NCBI GenBank assembly: GCA_024742285.1
Contig: JANSYR010000006.1
Location: 1-64,000 of the forward strand
Direction of reading: 5' to 3'
From: a bacterium
GTDB taxonomy: Bacteria; Myxococcota_A; UBA9160; UBA4427
Length of the DNA stretch: 64,000 bases
A model generated the notes under the pieces. The model did no database searches. It saw only the letters and a program-made list of their open reading frames with translations, and was not told where the DNA came from. The translations under genes were made by a program, and so were the position numbers. Below, one piece after another: positions 37,541 to 46,752 of this stretch. The stretch's first letter is position 1; each line of letters starts with the position of its first letter.

Positions 37541-37582
37541 ACCCGGTCCGGTTCCTCTCGAGGAAGCCGAGACCGGGTTTTC
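37541..37582 (+). terminator. intrinsic terminator after the small ORF
   Basis: ACCCGGT (37,541-37,547) pairs with ACCGGGT (37,572-37,578), with an inner imperfect stem (GGTTCCTC / GAGGAAGCC) and a TTTT run at 37,578-37,581. It can end the small-ORF transcript and lies 58 bp before the end of the convergent membrane-protein gene. Confidence 0.65.
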
Positions 37583-37639
37583 GCGTTTCGGGGCCGGCTG
37601 GACCGGGCCGGACCGGCGAGGTCCCGGCCGGGACGCGCC

Positions 37640-38014
37640 TCAGCCCGTACGCCGGGCGGGGTCGGCGACGGGTGCTTCCTGCGCCGTCGGCGGCGCCGCG
37701 TAGCCGTCTCCCGCCACGCCCACTTCGGCACCGGCGTCCTGGCTGTGGAGCGCCGCGTAGGCATCGAGGGTCTGCTGCTTCCGCCGTTGGGCAGAGACGG
37801 CCGGCTGCTGCTCCGCGACCCAGGTCCGGGCGGCGAGCGCGATCGCGAAGAGGAAGGAAGCGACCGCGATGAAGAGGAAGTCGATCGGCGAGAGCGTGAG
37901 GATGGTCGGCTGCCAGCGGGTCAGCGCCGCGATCGCCTTCAGGACGAAGCCGATGGCGAGCGACGACCATCCAGCCAGGATCAGCATGTCCATCAGAGGA
38001 AGCACAGGCAGCAT
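37640..38014 (-). CDS. small membrane protein, unknown
   Basis: 124 residues. Two hydrophobic helices are clear (LILAGWSSLAIGFVLKAIAAL, about 10-30, and IDFLFIAVASFLFAIALAAR, about 44-63), followed by a cytoplasm-like hydrophilic tail rich in Ala, Gln and Pro. No family recognised. It is isolated between the terminator and a long non-coding stretch. Confidence 0.65.
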   Translation of the reverse strand: MLPVLPLMDMLILAGWSSLAIGFVLKAIAALTRWQPTILTLSPIDFLFIAVASFLFAIALAARTWVAEQQPAVSAQRRKQQTLDAYAALHSQDAGAEVGVAGDGYAAPPTAQEAPVADPARRTG

Positions 38015-38476
38015 CGGTCTCTCCGCGTTTCCGGTTTTCCCGGCTCTTCGAACGCCTTGGGGTTCTGGGCCGCGGCGTGGTCTCCGCCTGTCAGCCGCCC
38101 CTCAAGCTCGTCCCCTCCCCTGCCGACCACTCTAATCCGCGCGAGGTGTCGGGGTCAAACGGACTGTCGCACCTGCCTGTGAGTCGCACACGACTCGCCG
38201 GTTCGTGAGCCGAATCGCCCCACCCGGATGGCGGGCCGGAAGCCTCGCGCTACATTCTGCGCCCCGATGGCCCCCGAGGTCATCAAAGCCCCACCGGATC
38301 CACCGGCCGAACCGACGAAGACCGTCGCAAAAAGCCAACGCGCGTCCGGGACGCGGGCAAAGCCCTAGAGGACACACGGAAACGAGATCTCGCGATTCCC
38401 TCCCTCCCAGCGAGGAATCAGAATCGTTCGCGGGCGACGGCCGGCGAGGCAACGAGAGAACGGGACCGTACCCGGG
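38015..38476. other. non-coding gap before tRNA-Thr
   Basis: 462 bp with no convincing gene. A small perfect hairpin, GAGTCG-CACA-CGACTC, sits at 38,181-38,196. An open frame across the right part reads antisense through the tRNA and is rejected. The tRNA promoter should lie at the right end. Confidence 0.55.
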
Positions 38477-38552
38477 GCCGACGTAGCTCAGCTGGTAGAG
38501 CAGCTCACTCGTAATGAGCAGGTCGTCCGTTCGAGTCGGATCGTCGGCTCCA
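38477..38552 (+). tRNA. tRNA-Thr (anticodon CGU)
   Basis: Full cloverleaf: acceptor GCCGACG / CGTCGGC, D-arm GCTCAGCTGGTAGAGC, anticodon stem GCTCA / TGAGC with loop CTCGTAA (anticodon CGT in DNA, reads ACG), T-loop TTCGAGT. The discriminator T is followed by encoded CCA (38,550-38,552) and a T5 run. A tyrosine recombinase begins 126 bp downstream, making the 3' end a likely attachment site. Confidence 0.97.
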
Positions 38553-38678
38553 TTTTTCCTCTTCAAAGTCAGGTAGATGGAGATTCCTCCCGCCCGGCAC
38601 GGCTCGTCTATGTGTGACGAACTGTGACGCGAGCGGCCTTAGGCCCGGACTCCGGGCACCTAGGGAAGGAATCTGCAC

Positions 38679-39761
38679 ATGGCTGAGGTCACACCGCGTC
38701 ACAAGCGAGGCACGGTTCGTCGGCGCGGCAACCGGTGGCAGGTCGACGTTGTGGTGGATGGCCGTCGTGTTCGGCGGAGCGCGCCAACGCGCGACGCTGC
38801 GAATGAGTTGCTCGACCAATTGCTCACGCGGATCAACGCCCAGGACCACGGCGCGTCACCGATCGACCACGGAGAGCAGGCCGCCGACCACACTGAACCG
38901 ACGGTTTCTCTGGTCCTCGAGCGATACCTCGCCAGCACTCGGCTCCATTGCCGACCCCGTACGATCAGGACGACCGAAGCCGCGATCCAGCGGCTCGACC
39001 AGTTCTTCGCGCAAGCGCTTGCGTCCAGTCTCTCTAGGACTGAGATCGATCGGTATGCCGCCGCCCGGCTGCGCGACGGCGTGGGGCCGCATACTCCGAA
39101 TCGCGAGCTCGCCTGCCTGCGGGCTGCCTTGGTTCAGGCGCGAGACGATGGACTCATTGAGCGAGCACCGCGGATTCGGATGCTTCGAACGGTCCGGGCG
39201 GTGCCTAGAGTCCTCTCGAAGCCGCAGATCAAGCAGCTAGTCACCGATACCGGCGAGTTCTCGGTCGTCTTCGCACTCGCGGCCGGAGCGGGACTTCGCG
39301 CAGCGGAGATGCGCTGGCTCACCTGGGCCGACGTCGATGCACCACGAAGCTCCATCATCATTCGAGCGAAGGGGACCTGGCGGCCCAAGACACATGCCGA
39401 GCGCGAGGTGCCTATGTCGCCGCGACTCGCTGAGCGACTCCAAGCGCACCGCGCGGCTCGAAGTTCGTCAGAGGACTGGGTACTGGCCGTTCCTCGGCAC
39501 CACGGACAGTGGAGCGAATCGGGCCTCAGTCACGCCGCAAGACGGCACGCCCAGGAAGCGAAAGTCTGGGCACCGGGCTGTAAACCGCTCCACGACCTCC
39601 GTCGATCCTGGGCGTCCCACCTCCTTGCTGCGGGCACGCCGATCGACACTGTTCGTCGCCTTGGCGGATGGGCCAGCAACTCGACCCTCGAACAGTTCTA
39701 TCTAGCTCCAACTACCGAGTCTCTCGACAAGGCGACGCGCGCCAGCAGAGACCTTCTTTAA
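38679..39761 (+). CDS. tyrosine recombinase/integrase next to tRNA-Thr
   Basis: 360 residues: N-terminal Arg-rich arm-binding region, core-binding domain (about 75-170), catalytic domain with Arg in GAGLRAAEMRWLTW, HDLRRSWASHLLAAG (HxxR), GGWASNSTLEQFY with Trp at the second-His position and nucleophile Tyr. All catalytic positions seem present. Position and orientation directly after tRNA-Thr are typical of the integrase of a genomic island. I could not find a second copy of the tRNA 3' end in the window, so the far attachment site is probably beyond base 64,000. Confidence 0.92.
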   Translation: MAEVTPRHKRGTVRRRGNRWQVDVVVDGRRVRRSAPTRDAANELLDQLLTRINAQDHGASPIDHGEQAADHTEPTVSLVLERYLASTRLHCRPRTIRTTEAAIQRLDQFFAQALASSLSRTEIDRYAAARLRDGVGPHTPNRELACLRAALVQARDDGLIERAPRIRMLRTVRAVPRVLSKPQIKQLVTDTGEFSVVFALAAGAGLRAAEMRWLTWADVDAPRSSIIIRAKGTWRPKTHAEREVPMSPRLAERLQAHRAARSSSEDWVLAVPRHHGQWSESGLSHAARRHAQEAKVWAPGCKPLHDLRRSWASHLLAAGTPIDTVRRLGGWASNSTLEQFYLAPTTESLDKATRASRDLL

Positions 39762-39847
39762 CAGCGACTGAATATCACGGGGAATAGATCCGAGAAACAT
39801 CCCGAACCCACCGACCGGATCGCTGGCATTGAACTGCTCCTCCGGGA

Positions 39848-41088
39848 ATGCACGGCGAGATGGCCTTGGAGTCAGCCTGTGGACTCGACCTCTCGCGAGC
39901 GACGCTCGCGCACTGGATGGTCAAGATGGGCGACCTGGTCGAACCGCTGGTTGATCGGATCACAAGCATGAGATCCGCGCCTACGACTTCGTTTAGTGCG
40001 ATGAGACGCCCTTCCAGGTCTTGAAGGAGCCCGGGAAGACGGCCCAGAACCAGTCCTATCTCTCGGCGCTTCGCGGCGGTCCTCAGGAGCACCCGCTCAT
40101 CTACTGTGAGTACGACCCTTCGCGGAGCGGTGAAGTGCCGAAGCGGCTGCTTCGCGGGTTCGAAGGGTTCCTGCAGACGGACCGCTACGAAGGCTATGCC
40201 GCGATCGGACGCGAACCCAAAGTCGTGCACGTGGGCTGTTGGGCGCACGCGCGACGGAAGTTCGACGAGGCGCTTCGCGGACAGAGGTCGAAGAGCAGGA
40301 AGAGTTCGAAGAAGACGGCGAAGGAGAGCGTGGCGCGAAAGGCGATGGGCCAGATCCAGGCGCTGTATCGGATCGAGAGGAAGCTCAACGACGCGTCTGC
40401 TGAGGAACGTCACCGCGTGCGGCAGGCCGAGTCTGTGCCGTTGGTCGAGGCGCTTCGCGCCTGGCTGGACGACTCGATCGACCGAGTCCCGCCGCAAAGC
40501 CTGACCGGGAAGGCGATGGCCTACCTCGACCGTCAGTGGCCGAAGCTCGTTCGCGTGTTCGCGGATGGCCGGATCCCGCTCGACACGAAACGCGTTGAGA
40601 ACGCAATCCGACCGTTCGTGGTCGGACGGAAGAACTGGCTGTTCGCCGACGCGACGGCGGGATCTCGAGCCAGCGCCAACCTTTACGGGCTGGTCGAGAC
40701 GGCCAAAGCGAACGGGATCGAGCCTTGGGCGTATCTGCGGCACGTGTTCGATGCCCTGCCCAGGGCGACCTTGCCCGATCAGGTCGAGGCGCTGCTGCCC
40801 CAAAGCATCGATCCGGCGCTCATCCGGCACCCGGCCGCAGGACGTAGTTCGTCGAGCGCTTACCCTACTACCTCCATTCTGGAAGCCCAAAGTGGTGCAG
40901 GAAAACGCAGCACGTCACTCCGATCGTTGACAAAGGGGATAGGCCTTCGAAACGGCCCAGCTCACCTAGTCTACTTTCTGGGGGACGGGAGGGCAGAGCA
41001 CCCGAAATCGTCGTTTCTCCATCGATGCGCAAAAACTAGTAGGTGGCTGTTGAGTAGCTCAGACCCATCAGCATCGAGATTCGTCTAG
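39848..41088 (+). pseudogene. IS66-family transposase remnant (TnpC C-terminal part)
   Basis: From 39,848 one frame reads LDLSRATLAHWMVKMGDLVEPLVDR, the IS66 motif before the first catalytic Asp. The chain then continues in another frame, hits an in-frame TAG (39,994-39,996) just before CDETPFQVLKEPGKTA, and runs on with TDRYEGYAAIGR, the Glu motif TKRVENAIRPFVVGRKNWLF and a normal IS66 C-terminus near 40,850; the remaining codons to 41,088 look unrelated. The N-terminal half and the accessory ORFs are missing. The DDE residues survive but the gene is dead. Confidence 0.88.
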
Positions 41089-41106
41089 GCCACGACTCTC
41101 TTGCCA

Positions 41107-41162
41107 CCGCGACGAGCTCCTCTACCGCCTAGTTGATCAGCCTCAGGCGACGGAGCTCGCGG
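41107..41162. other. long inverted repeat between IS66 remnant and surface operon
   Basis: CCGC plus CGAGCTCC (41,107-41,120) pairs with GGAGCTCG plus CGG (41,152-41,162) with a small bulge, and an inner GCCT / AGGC can pair. It lies downstream of the last minus-strand operon gene and could be its terminator (no T-run) or an IS end. The surrounding 41,089-41,319 holds no gene. Confidence 0.45.
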
Positions 41163-41319
41163 CAGCAATTACTCGGCGACGTGACCTCAGGCGGAGGCAG
41201 CATCAGCCTCGGTCAGCAGATAAACGCCGGTAGCAGGGTCACGAGCGCCCGCATCGGTCACGTGCGTACGATCGGCTGCAGGACGACGACGCCTGGGCCC
41301 TAGTCTCCATCCGATCGGC

Positions 41320-41670
41320 CTAATCGCCCCCGAAATGGCCGTTTCCAGTCGAAGCGTACAGCGGAAGACCGCAAGTCATGCAGTTGCGGGTCCACGGATT
41401 CGAGGCGCCGATGCCGGGAACGCTACTAGCTGTGTGGTAGCGCTCTCCACATCGTGGGCACTCGCTAAGCACGATCCTAATTCCACAGACGAGAACCCAT
41501 AGGGCTCCACCCACACCAAGAACCATAGTCGCCAGATCCGAACCTGATATCGCAAGCACCAACCCTGTCAAAGGCAACCAAAGCGCCGCCGACCACCAGA
41601 ATCGTCGGCGAGCAGTGCGAATCAGCTCCAAACCAGCCCGAAAACTCGTAGCCAGATCGCTCACGGACAC
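41320..41670 (-). CDS. zinc-ribbon membrane protein downstream of RHS gene
   Basis: 116 residues: two hydrophobic helices (SAALWLPLTGLVLAISG and MVLGVGGALWVLVCGIRIVL), then a C-terminal four-Cys ribbon with CPRCG and NCMTCGLPLY. Its start overlaps the RHS stop region by 10 bp, so it is translationally coupled to the RHS protein. That position is where immunity genes follow polymorphic RHS toxins, but the RHS protein here shows no recognisable toxin tip, so I leave function open. Confidence 0.72.
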   Translation of the reverse strand: MSVSDLATSFRAGLELIRTARRRFWWSAALWLPLTGLVLAISGSDLATMVLGVGGALWVLVCGIRIVLSECPRCGERYHTASSVPGIGASNPWTRNCMTCGLPLYASTGNGHFGGD

Positions 41671-44600
41671 TGCCCCGCCAACGAATCGTCGTCATTGTCA
41701 CCAAAGAGATCCTCTATCGCGCGCTTCCAGTTAAAGAGGGGCTCGACGATCGTAGTCGATGGAATGACATGTGCTTCGACAGGGGTGCCGGCCCCCAACC
41801 CGAATTGAACCTCGACACCGAACTCGTCGGAGCCACTGCGGGAGTTGAAATCGACGACGTCGACTCCAGCTACCGCTCCCTCGCCTGCAGACGCTCCCGT
41901 TACGGTCGAATCGCCTTCTAGATCGAAAATCGTGTCCGCGCTTGAAAGACCGCCCACAATGCCAGTGGATGCGCCGGCACCGATTTCTGCCCCTACGCCG
42001 TAGGTAAGTGCTATTCCGACGTTTCCGTCGTCGTCAGCAACGAGCGCAAGCTGCGCCTGTCCGCCCGCGCCTGCGCCGCCCGCCGTAAACTGCCCCACGC
42101 TAAATGTAAAGAGCCCCATCGGGTCAAGCGCCTGACTAGGACTGTTCCTTGCATACTGATAAAGGTGCAGACCTCCACGTTGACCAATCGGATCCGCACT
42201 AACGTACCGAGCTGAACTGGGGTCGTAGTATCGATGACGGTTGTAGTGAAGTCCGCTCTCGGAGTCGAAGTACTGACCTGGGAATCGGAGGTTCATCGAG
42301 ACATTAACTGAGTCCCCGTCAGGGTTCTCATCGACAATGGCACTACCGAACGAGCGATAGTCACTGGACCAGACAGGTTCTTCCTGCGAATCGACAAGAA
42401 TGGCCGGAGTTCCAAGATGATCCGGATGAACGGCATAGAGTTCCGCATTGGCCGCAACGCCATCCTCGACAAACAGAGGTGCCAGCGCTGCAGAATCATA
42501 GACGTAGCGCTTGACCGAAGCGCCAGTGCCGTCAAGCTCTTCGATCATCTGCTCCCCGAGCCAAAGGAACCAAGTGGTGTCTCCGCCGGCAACGCTCTTC
42601 TGGTATCGGCGCCCGAACGGGTCATGTCGATACGTCGCGATTGACGGACCGGCCTGCGTAGATCTGATCTCGGTTAGGGAACTCTCTGCGTCCCACTCGA
42701 AGTCGAGAACGCCGTTGTCGTCGAGGTTTCCATTGTCGTCATAGCTGACAGTCGCAGCAGAACCCGGAACGGTCGTGTACTGATCTAGAGAGTTGGCTAC
42801 GAATGCGCCGCCCCGATTCCCCGCAGCATCGTACTGGAAGCTCTCCGGCGATCCGGTCGCGGCATGCGCAGAAGGGAAGGAGGCCGCTGTGAGCTGCCGA
42901 GCCCCATCGTGGCCGTACGTCAGAATATCCGAGGCCGGTGACGGGCTCGCGTCGAACGCGATGCTCTCGACGACTCCACGCGCGTCCAACTCATAGTCCC
43001 GATAGAGCAGGATCGTCTCGCCAGGCAGCCCGTGCTGCGCGTAGACCGCGATCAAGTCTACGCGACCCGCGGCGTCAAAAACCCAGTCGTGGCGTACTCC
43101 AGAGCTGAAGTCGCGATAATCGCGGCGCCCACGTCCATCGAACACTTGCGTCATGAGCGCCGCGCTCGCGGACTCCGCTCGGACCTGCGAGAGCCTCTCC
43201 ATCGCATCATGTGCAAGGAAGAAGTCCTCGAGATTGCTGAATATGAGCTCGGAGCGATTGCCAGCACCGTCGATGACCTGCTCGACGGTACGCGAGCCCG
43301 TCGGTGCGCCCGAGCCGAGGAAGGTCACCGTCTCGCTGGTCCGCTCATCCCGTTCGTTGTAGCCGAATACGATCGAGATGCCCGAATCCCCTGCGGTCTG
43401 CATGCGACCTGCACCATCGTAAGTGAAACTGTGAGTCTCGCCTCCAGCGATCGTACGGAAGGTGTTCCGTCGCCGATTGTCGAATACGTAATCGACTTCG
43501 ACGCCACTCCGGGTCGTGACTAGATCGAGGTCGCCATTCATGTCCCACTCGAAGGACTCTTCTTTGTCGTCCGTAGACGAGTTGGGATCTCCGTCATGCA
43601 GGACCGAGCTCAACCGATCGAAGGGATCGTACCCGTATCCGGTCCTGTTTCCGCGGCCGTCTACGACATCGTCAAGCGTGCCGTTCGCGTGATAGCCGAA
43701 AGTCGTCGGCCCGAGAGTGGTTCCCGCCGGAGGAGTAGAGGTGTACAGAAGGTCGCGCTCGTCGAATAGGAACGTCCAGCGATAATCAGAAGCATCCTCC
43801 ACCCCGGTTCGATTGCCGTTGCCGTCGTAGAAGTACTGAATCTCATTGTTGGCCAGCCCGTTGCGTTCGAACTCAACTCGGTCCCTTTCGTCGTACTCCC
43901 ATGTCAATGACTCGAGAATCACGGCGGAGTCGAGCATTGCGCGTTGTCTCAAGTTCCCGTTCGCATCGTAGTACCGCTCTTCAGTCTGAGAGGCGAAGGG
44001 CGCGGGTCTCGTAATGGTCGCCAAGCGGTCAAGCTCGTCGTATAGGAGCTGCGTGCGGTGCCCGTTGTCTGTGGTGATTGCGGTCGGACGCCCGAGCTCG
44101 TCAGGATCGTAAGACGTTGTCGCCTCGTCGGTGGCCGACCCGTACGCGCGAATCACTCGCGCCAGATATCGAGTATCCGGCGGCAAGGAAGGGTTTCCCG
44201 GATCCGGCGTGTACTCGTACCGCGTCGTGTTCCCGTTCGAGTCCTCGAAGGACTCGAGCTGGCCTCGAGAATTGATGACGATGGTCGCGGCGTCGTTGTT
44301 GCCGCTAATGAGCGGATACTGGATCGATGTCAAATTGTAGGTCGTCGGGTCATATACGAACGTCGTTGTCTGGGTCTCGGGCGTGATGATCGTCTCTATT
44401 TGCTGGTAGGGCGTCGTGTACTGGAATGAAGTGCGCAAAGGCGGGTCTGTACTCCCAGGTTTGGGCCGCTCCTCGACGTAGACCAGGTTGCCACGCTCTT
44501 CCACGGGCCCAGAGACGAGAGGCCACTCCCAGTGCGTCGAGTTACTCTCGGGGTACGTAACATCAGTTAGACGACCTAGCGAATCGTAGAGATACGCTGT

Positions 44601-45935
44601 CTCGTACTTCGTACCAACCTGTTCACCCGTGCGAACTCCACGCGTAACAACTCGCTCGAACAGAACTCTGAAGTTGCTTGGATCGTATTCGAACTCCCAG
44701 TCCGTAGCGTTTCCGTCTGTGAGCACGGTGGTATTCGGAATCGACGTGTAGTCGAGCGAAACTCCTGCCCCGTCACCATAGGTCTGAGACGTGACACGCC
44801 CCTCTTCGTCGTAGACCTGCGACAAGAAAAGAGTGCTAGAGCCCTGCAAAGCAGGGCTTGTAACTTCGGTCACGTTGTGGAGATCATGCGGATCGGTATA
44901 CGCGAAGCTTGCGACGGCGGGCTCGACAACGACCTGCGTCGCCCCGCCAGGTAACGTCTCGAACGTCCGGACCGGGGGGCTGGACACCGTCGTCAAATTG
45001 CCCAACGAGTCGTGTCCGTACGACCAGATACGGCCCGTCCAGTCCTCAATCTCGTCCAGTCGTCCAGTGACGGGATCGTATCGAAGATCTACGGCACGAT
45101 CGTTCGCTGCAGCCTGGTCCGGGAACTTCACGCGAATCAACCGATAGTCGCGACCAATGAGCGTCTTGAAATCCTCCAGGTTGGCCCCTGGCGGGGCTGT
45201 CTCCTCGATTGCGGACAGCATTCGATCCGTGATTGAAAACTTCGGACGGCCGTAGAGCGGGAACTTCGCAGGCACACCCGGCGCCCCGTCCCACTCATAC
45301 AGGACCTCGTTGCCGTGACGGTCTGCTTTCCGAGTAAGCAATCCATGCGAATCGAAGTCGTAGGTTCGACCATCTGGCTTCGTCATCGTGTAGCTGCCGT
45401 CACCGTTCTGAACGATGCGCTCGTCTCCGCGAGTGGGCGAGTACCACTCGTTCGCGAAGCGGAAATACTCACGCGTCGTGCAGTTTCCGAAGGAAACGAT
45501 CAGCTTCCCCTCTGTTGTCGGCGAAACCGGCTCTCGAGCCTGCCGCAAGCGAACATTGGCCGCAAAATCCCACCCGTAGCCCAGCGGAGAGTCGTACGGC
45601 GAACCCGATCGGTAGCTGTGCCGAAGATCGATCGAGATCTCTGGTCGCGCGCCCGGAATAAAAAGTCCGGGTACATGCTGGTCTTCCGGCGTCAGAATGA
45701 ACTCACCTGTGACGACGTCAACCGGATCCGTCTTTCCTGGGCAGTCGTTCTGGTTGTCCGGATCGATCTCACCCTCTTCGTCTTCCTCTTCCTCAGCCGT
45801 CTCTCCACCTGTAAAGTTGTAGTTGTCTGAAAAGGCAGGCGGCACCAAGAAGCAACCGAAAACCACGAGCATGGCAAGAAACGATCCTACGAGCTTCAGG
45901 CGATCGAGCGTGGATTCCCTCGGGCTACGAGTCAT
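41661..45935 (-). CDS. exported RHS/YD-repeat protein
   Basis: 1,424 residues. Signal peptide (LVGSFLAMLVVFGCFLVPPAFS), an acidic Glu-rich patch, an RHS N-terminal domain (DPVDVVTGEFILTPEDQHVPG, YRSGSPYDSPLGYGWDF), a long array of YD repeats (YDxxGRL and YDANGNL-like units), and the RHS-associated core (FPGQYFDSESGLHYNRHRYYDPSSARYVSADPIG ending LDPMGL, split here only for description). About 140 residues follow, glycine-rich and without a known toxin motif, ending GQCP. A strong GGAGGTGA precedes the ATG. Such shells enclose or display C-terminal domains. Confidence 0.93.
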   Translation of the reverse strand: MTRSPRESTLDRLKLVGSFLAMLVVFGCFLVPPAFSDNYNFTGGETAEEEEDEEGEIDPDNQNDCPGKTDPVDVVTGEFILTPEDQHVPGLFIPGARPEISIDLRHSYRSGSPYDSPLGYGWDFAANVRLRQAREPVSPTTEGKLIVSFGNCTTREYFRFANEWYSPTRGDERIVQNGDGSYTMTKPDGRTYDFDSHGLLTRKADRHGNEVLYEWDGAPGVPAKFPLYGRPKFSITDRMLSAIEETAPPGANLEDFKTLIGRDYRLIRVKFPDQAAANDRAVDLRYDPVTGRLDEIEDWTGRIWSYGHDSLGNLTTVSSPPVRTFETLPGGATQVVVEPAVASFAYTDPHDLHNVTEVTSPALQGSSTLFLSQVYDEEGRVTSQTYGDGAGVSLDYTSIPNTTVLTDGNATDWEFEYDPSNFRVLFERVVTRGVRTGEQVGTKYETAYLYDSLGRLTDVTYPESNSTHWEWPLVSGPVEERGNLVYVEERPKPGSTDPPLRTSFQYTTPYQQIETIITPETQTTTFVYDPTTYNLTSIQYPLISGNNDAATIVINSRGQLESFEDSNGNTTRYEYTPDPGNPSLPPDTRYLARVIRAYGSATDEATTSYDPDELGRPTAITTDNGHRTQLLYDELDRLATITRPAPFASQTEERYYDANGNLRQRAMLDSAVILESLTWEYDERDRVEFERNGLANNEIQYFYDGNGNRTGVEDASDYRWTFLFDERDLLYTSTPPAGTTLGPTTFGYHANGTLDDVVDGRGNRTGYGYDPFDRLSSVLHDGDPNSSTDDKEESFEWDMNGDLDLVTTRSGVEVDYVFDNRRRNTFRTIAGGETHSFTYDGAGRMQTAGDSGISIVFGYNERDERTSETVTFLGSGAPTGSRTVEQVIDGAGNRSELIFSNLEDFFLAHDAMERLSQVRAESASAALMTQVFDGRGRRDYRDFSSGVRHDWVFDAAGRVDLIAVYAQHGLPGETILLYRDYELDARGVVESIAFDASPSPASDILTYGHDGARQLTAASFPSAHAATGSPESFQYDAAGNRGGAFVANSLDQYTTVPGSAATVSYDDNGNLDDNGVLDFEWDAESSLTEIRSTQAGPSIATYRHDPFGRRYQKSVAGGDTTWFLWLGEQMIEELDGTGASVKRYVYDSAALAPLFVEDGVAANAELYAVHPDHLGTPAILVDSQEEPVWSSDYRSFGSAIVDENPDGDSVNVSMNLRFPGQYFDSESGLHYNRHRYYDPSSARYVSADPIGQRGGLHLYQYARNSPSQALDPMGLFTFSVGQFTAGGAGAGGQAQLALVADDDGNVGIALTYGVGAEIGAGASTGIVGGLSSADTIFDLEGDSTVTGASAGEGAVAGVDVVDFNSRSGSDEFGVEVQFGLGAGTPVEAHVIPSTTIVEPLFNWKRAIEDLFGDNDDDSLAGQCP

Positions 45936-46752
45936 CGCGGTTCACCTCCGACCGAACCCGCAACCGCCCCTTCATCACCTGCAGGTCTGTCCCATCCCAT
46001 TCGCAGCTGCCGAACCTGAAGTCGCCTGATATGTCCGCAATGAAAGAGACCGTTCTCGTCTCCCCTTCCGGAAGCTCAACTCCGACTTCATAGTCCGGCT
46101 GGACGAAGTAGTGATTGCCCTTCGTCGAGGTCAGCTCGATCTCCAAACGATCCCCCGGCTCCACACTCAGATCGTTCGGCTCGAAGTACCACTCACTCGC
46201 CGTCATCGTAATCCGGTGGGTCACTCCGGTCGGCTCAGCTCGCTGCCGGAAGTTCTCCCCGAGCAGCACCTCGGCATCCGCCTCCCCGATCTGTGCCGAG
46301 GCGTCAATGTCGGTCAGCCCGGTCTCAGGGCCAGCAACCGGAAGGCCCGACGCGCGCCATCCGTTGATTCCGCGCTCCTGCATTAGTGCGACATCGGATA
46401 TCCCGAGGCCTCGAAGCGCTTTCACGGCCATGAAACCTCGAAAGTCCATGTTGCAGTACGGGATTACGAGCGCTGACCGATCGATCTCATCGACTCTCGC
46501 CGCGAACTCGCGCTCCGGAATGTTCACCGCACCAGGAATATGTCCTTCGGCGTACTCTTGAGGCTCTCGCACATCAACGAACTGGATCTTCTCCCCCGCC
46601 TGAATCCGCTCGACGATCGCTTGGGGCGAGAGCAGCGGAGTTCGACTCACGCCGCCCACATCGGAGGCGTGCGCCACCGCGGAGAGGAGAAGCAATGCGG
46701 AGGAGATCGCTGCGATCGCCGCACGATGCTTGGATTGGCCGATTCGGATCAT
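45925..46752 (-). CDS. exported rhodanese-cupredoxin fusion protein
   Basis: 275 residues. Signal peptide (AAIAAISSALLLLSAVAHA). Rhodanese domain about 36-138 with the VDVREPQEYAEGHIPGAVNIP signature and active-site Cys100 in YCNMDFRG. Then a cupredoxin-like beta-domain about 175-268 with SEWYFEPNDLSVEPGDRLEIEL and candidate metal ligands H214, C250 (FGSCEWDG) and M260; the usual second His is not evident. A periplasmic sulfur-transfer or redox role is suggested. It overlaps its upstream neighbour (stop/ATG) and the RHS start, so it is embedded in the operon. Confidence 0.88.
   Translation of the reverse strand: MIRIGQSKHRAAIAAISSALLLLSAVAHASDVGGVSRTPLLSPQAIVERIQAGEKIQFVDVREPQEYAEGHIPGAVNIPEREFAARVDEIDRSALVIPYCNMDFRGFMAVKALRGLGISDVALMQERGINGWRASGLPVAGPETGLTDIDASAQIGEADAEVLLGENFRQRAEPTGVTHRITMTASEWYFEPNDLSVEPGDRLEIELTSTKGNHYFVQPDYEVGVELPEGETRTVSFIADISGDFRFGSCEWDGTDLQVMKGRLRVRSEVNRDDS

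Noticed and set aside
38132-38566. 144-codon minus-strand ORF before the integrase
   Set aside because: Its N-terminal part is the antisense translation of tRNA-Thr (TRTDDLLITSELLYQLSYVG), a well-known false call.
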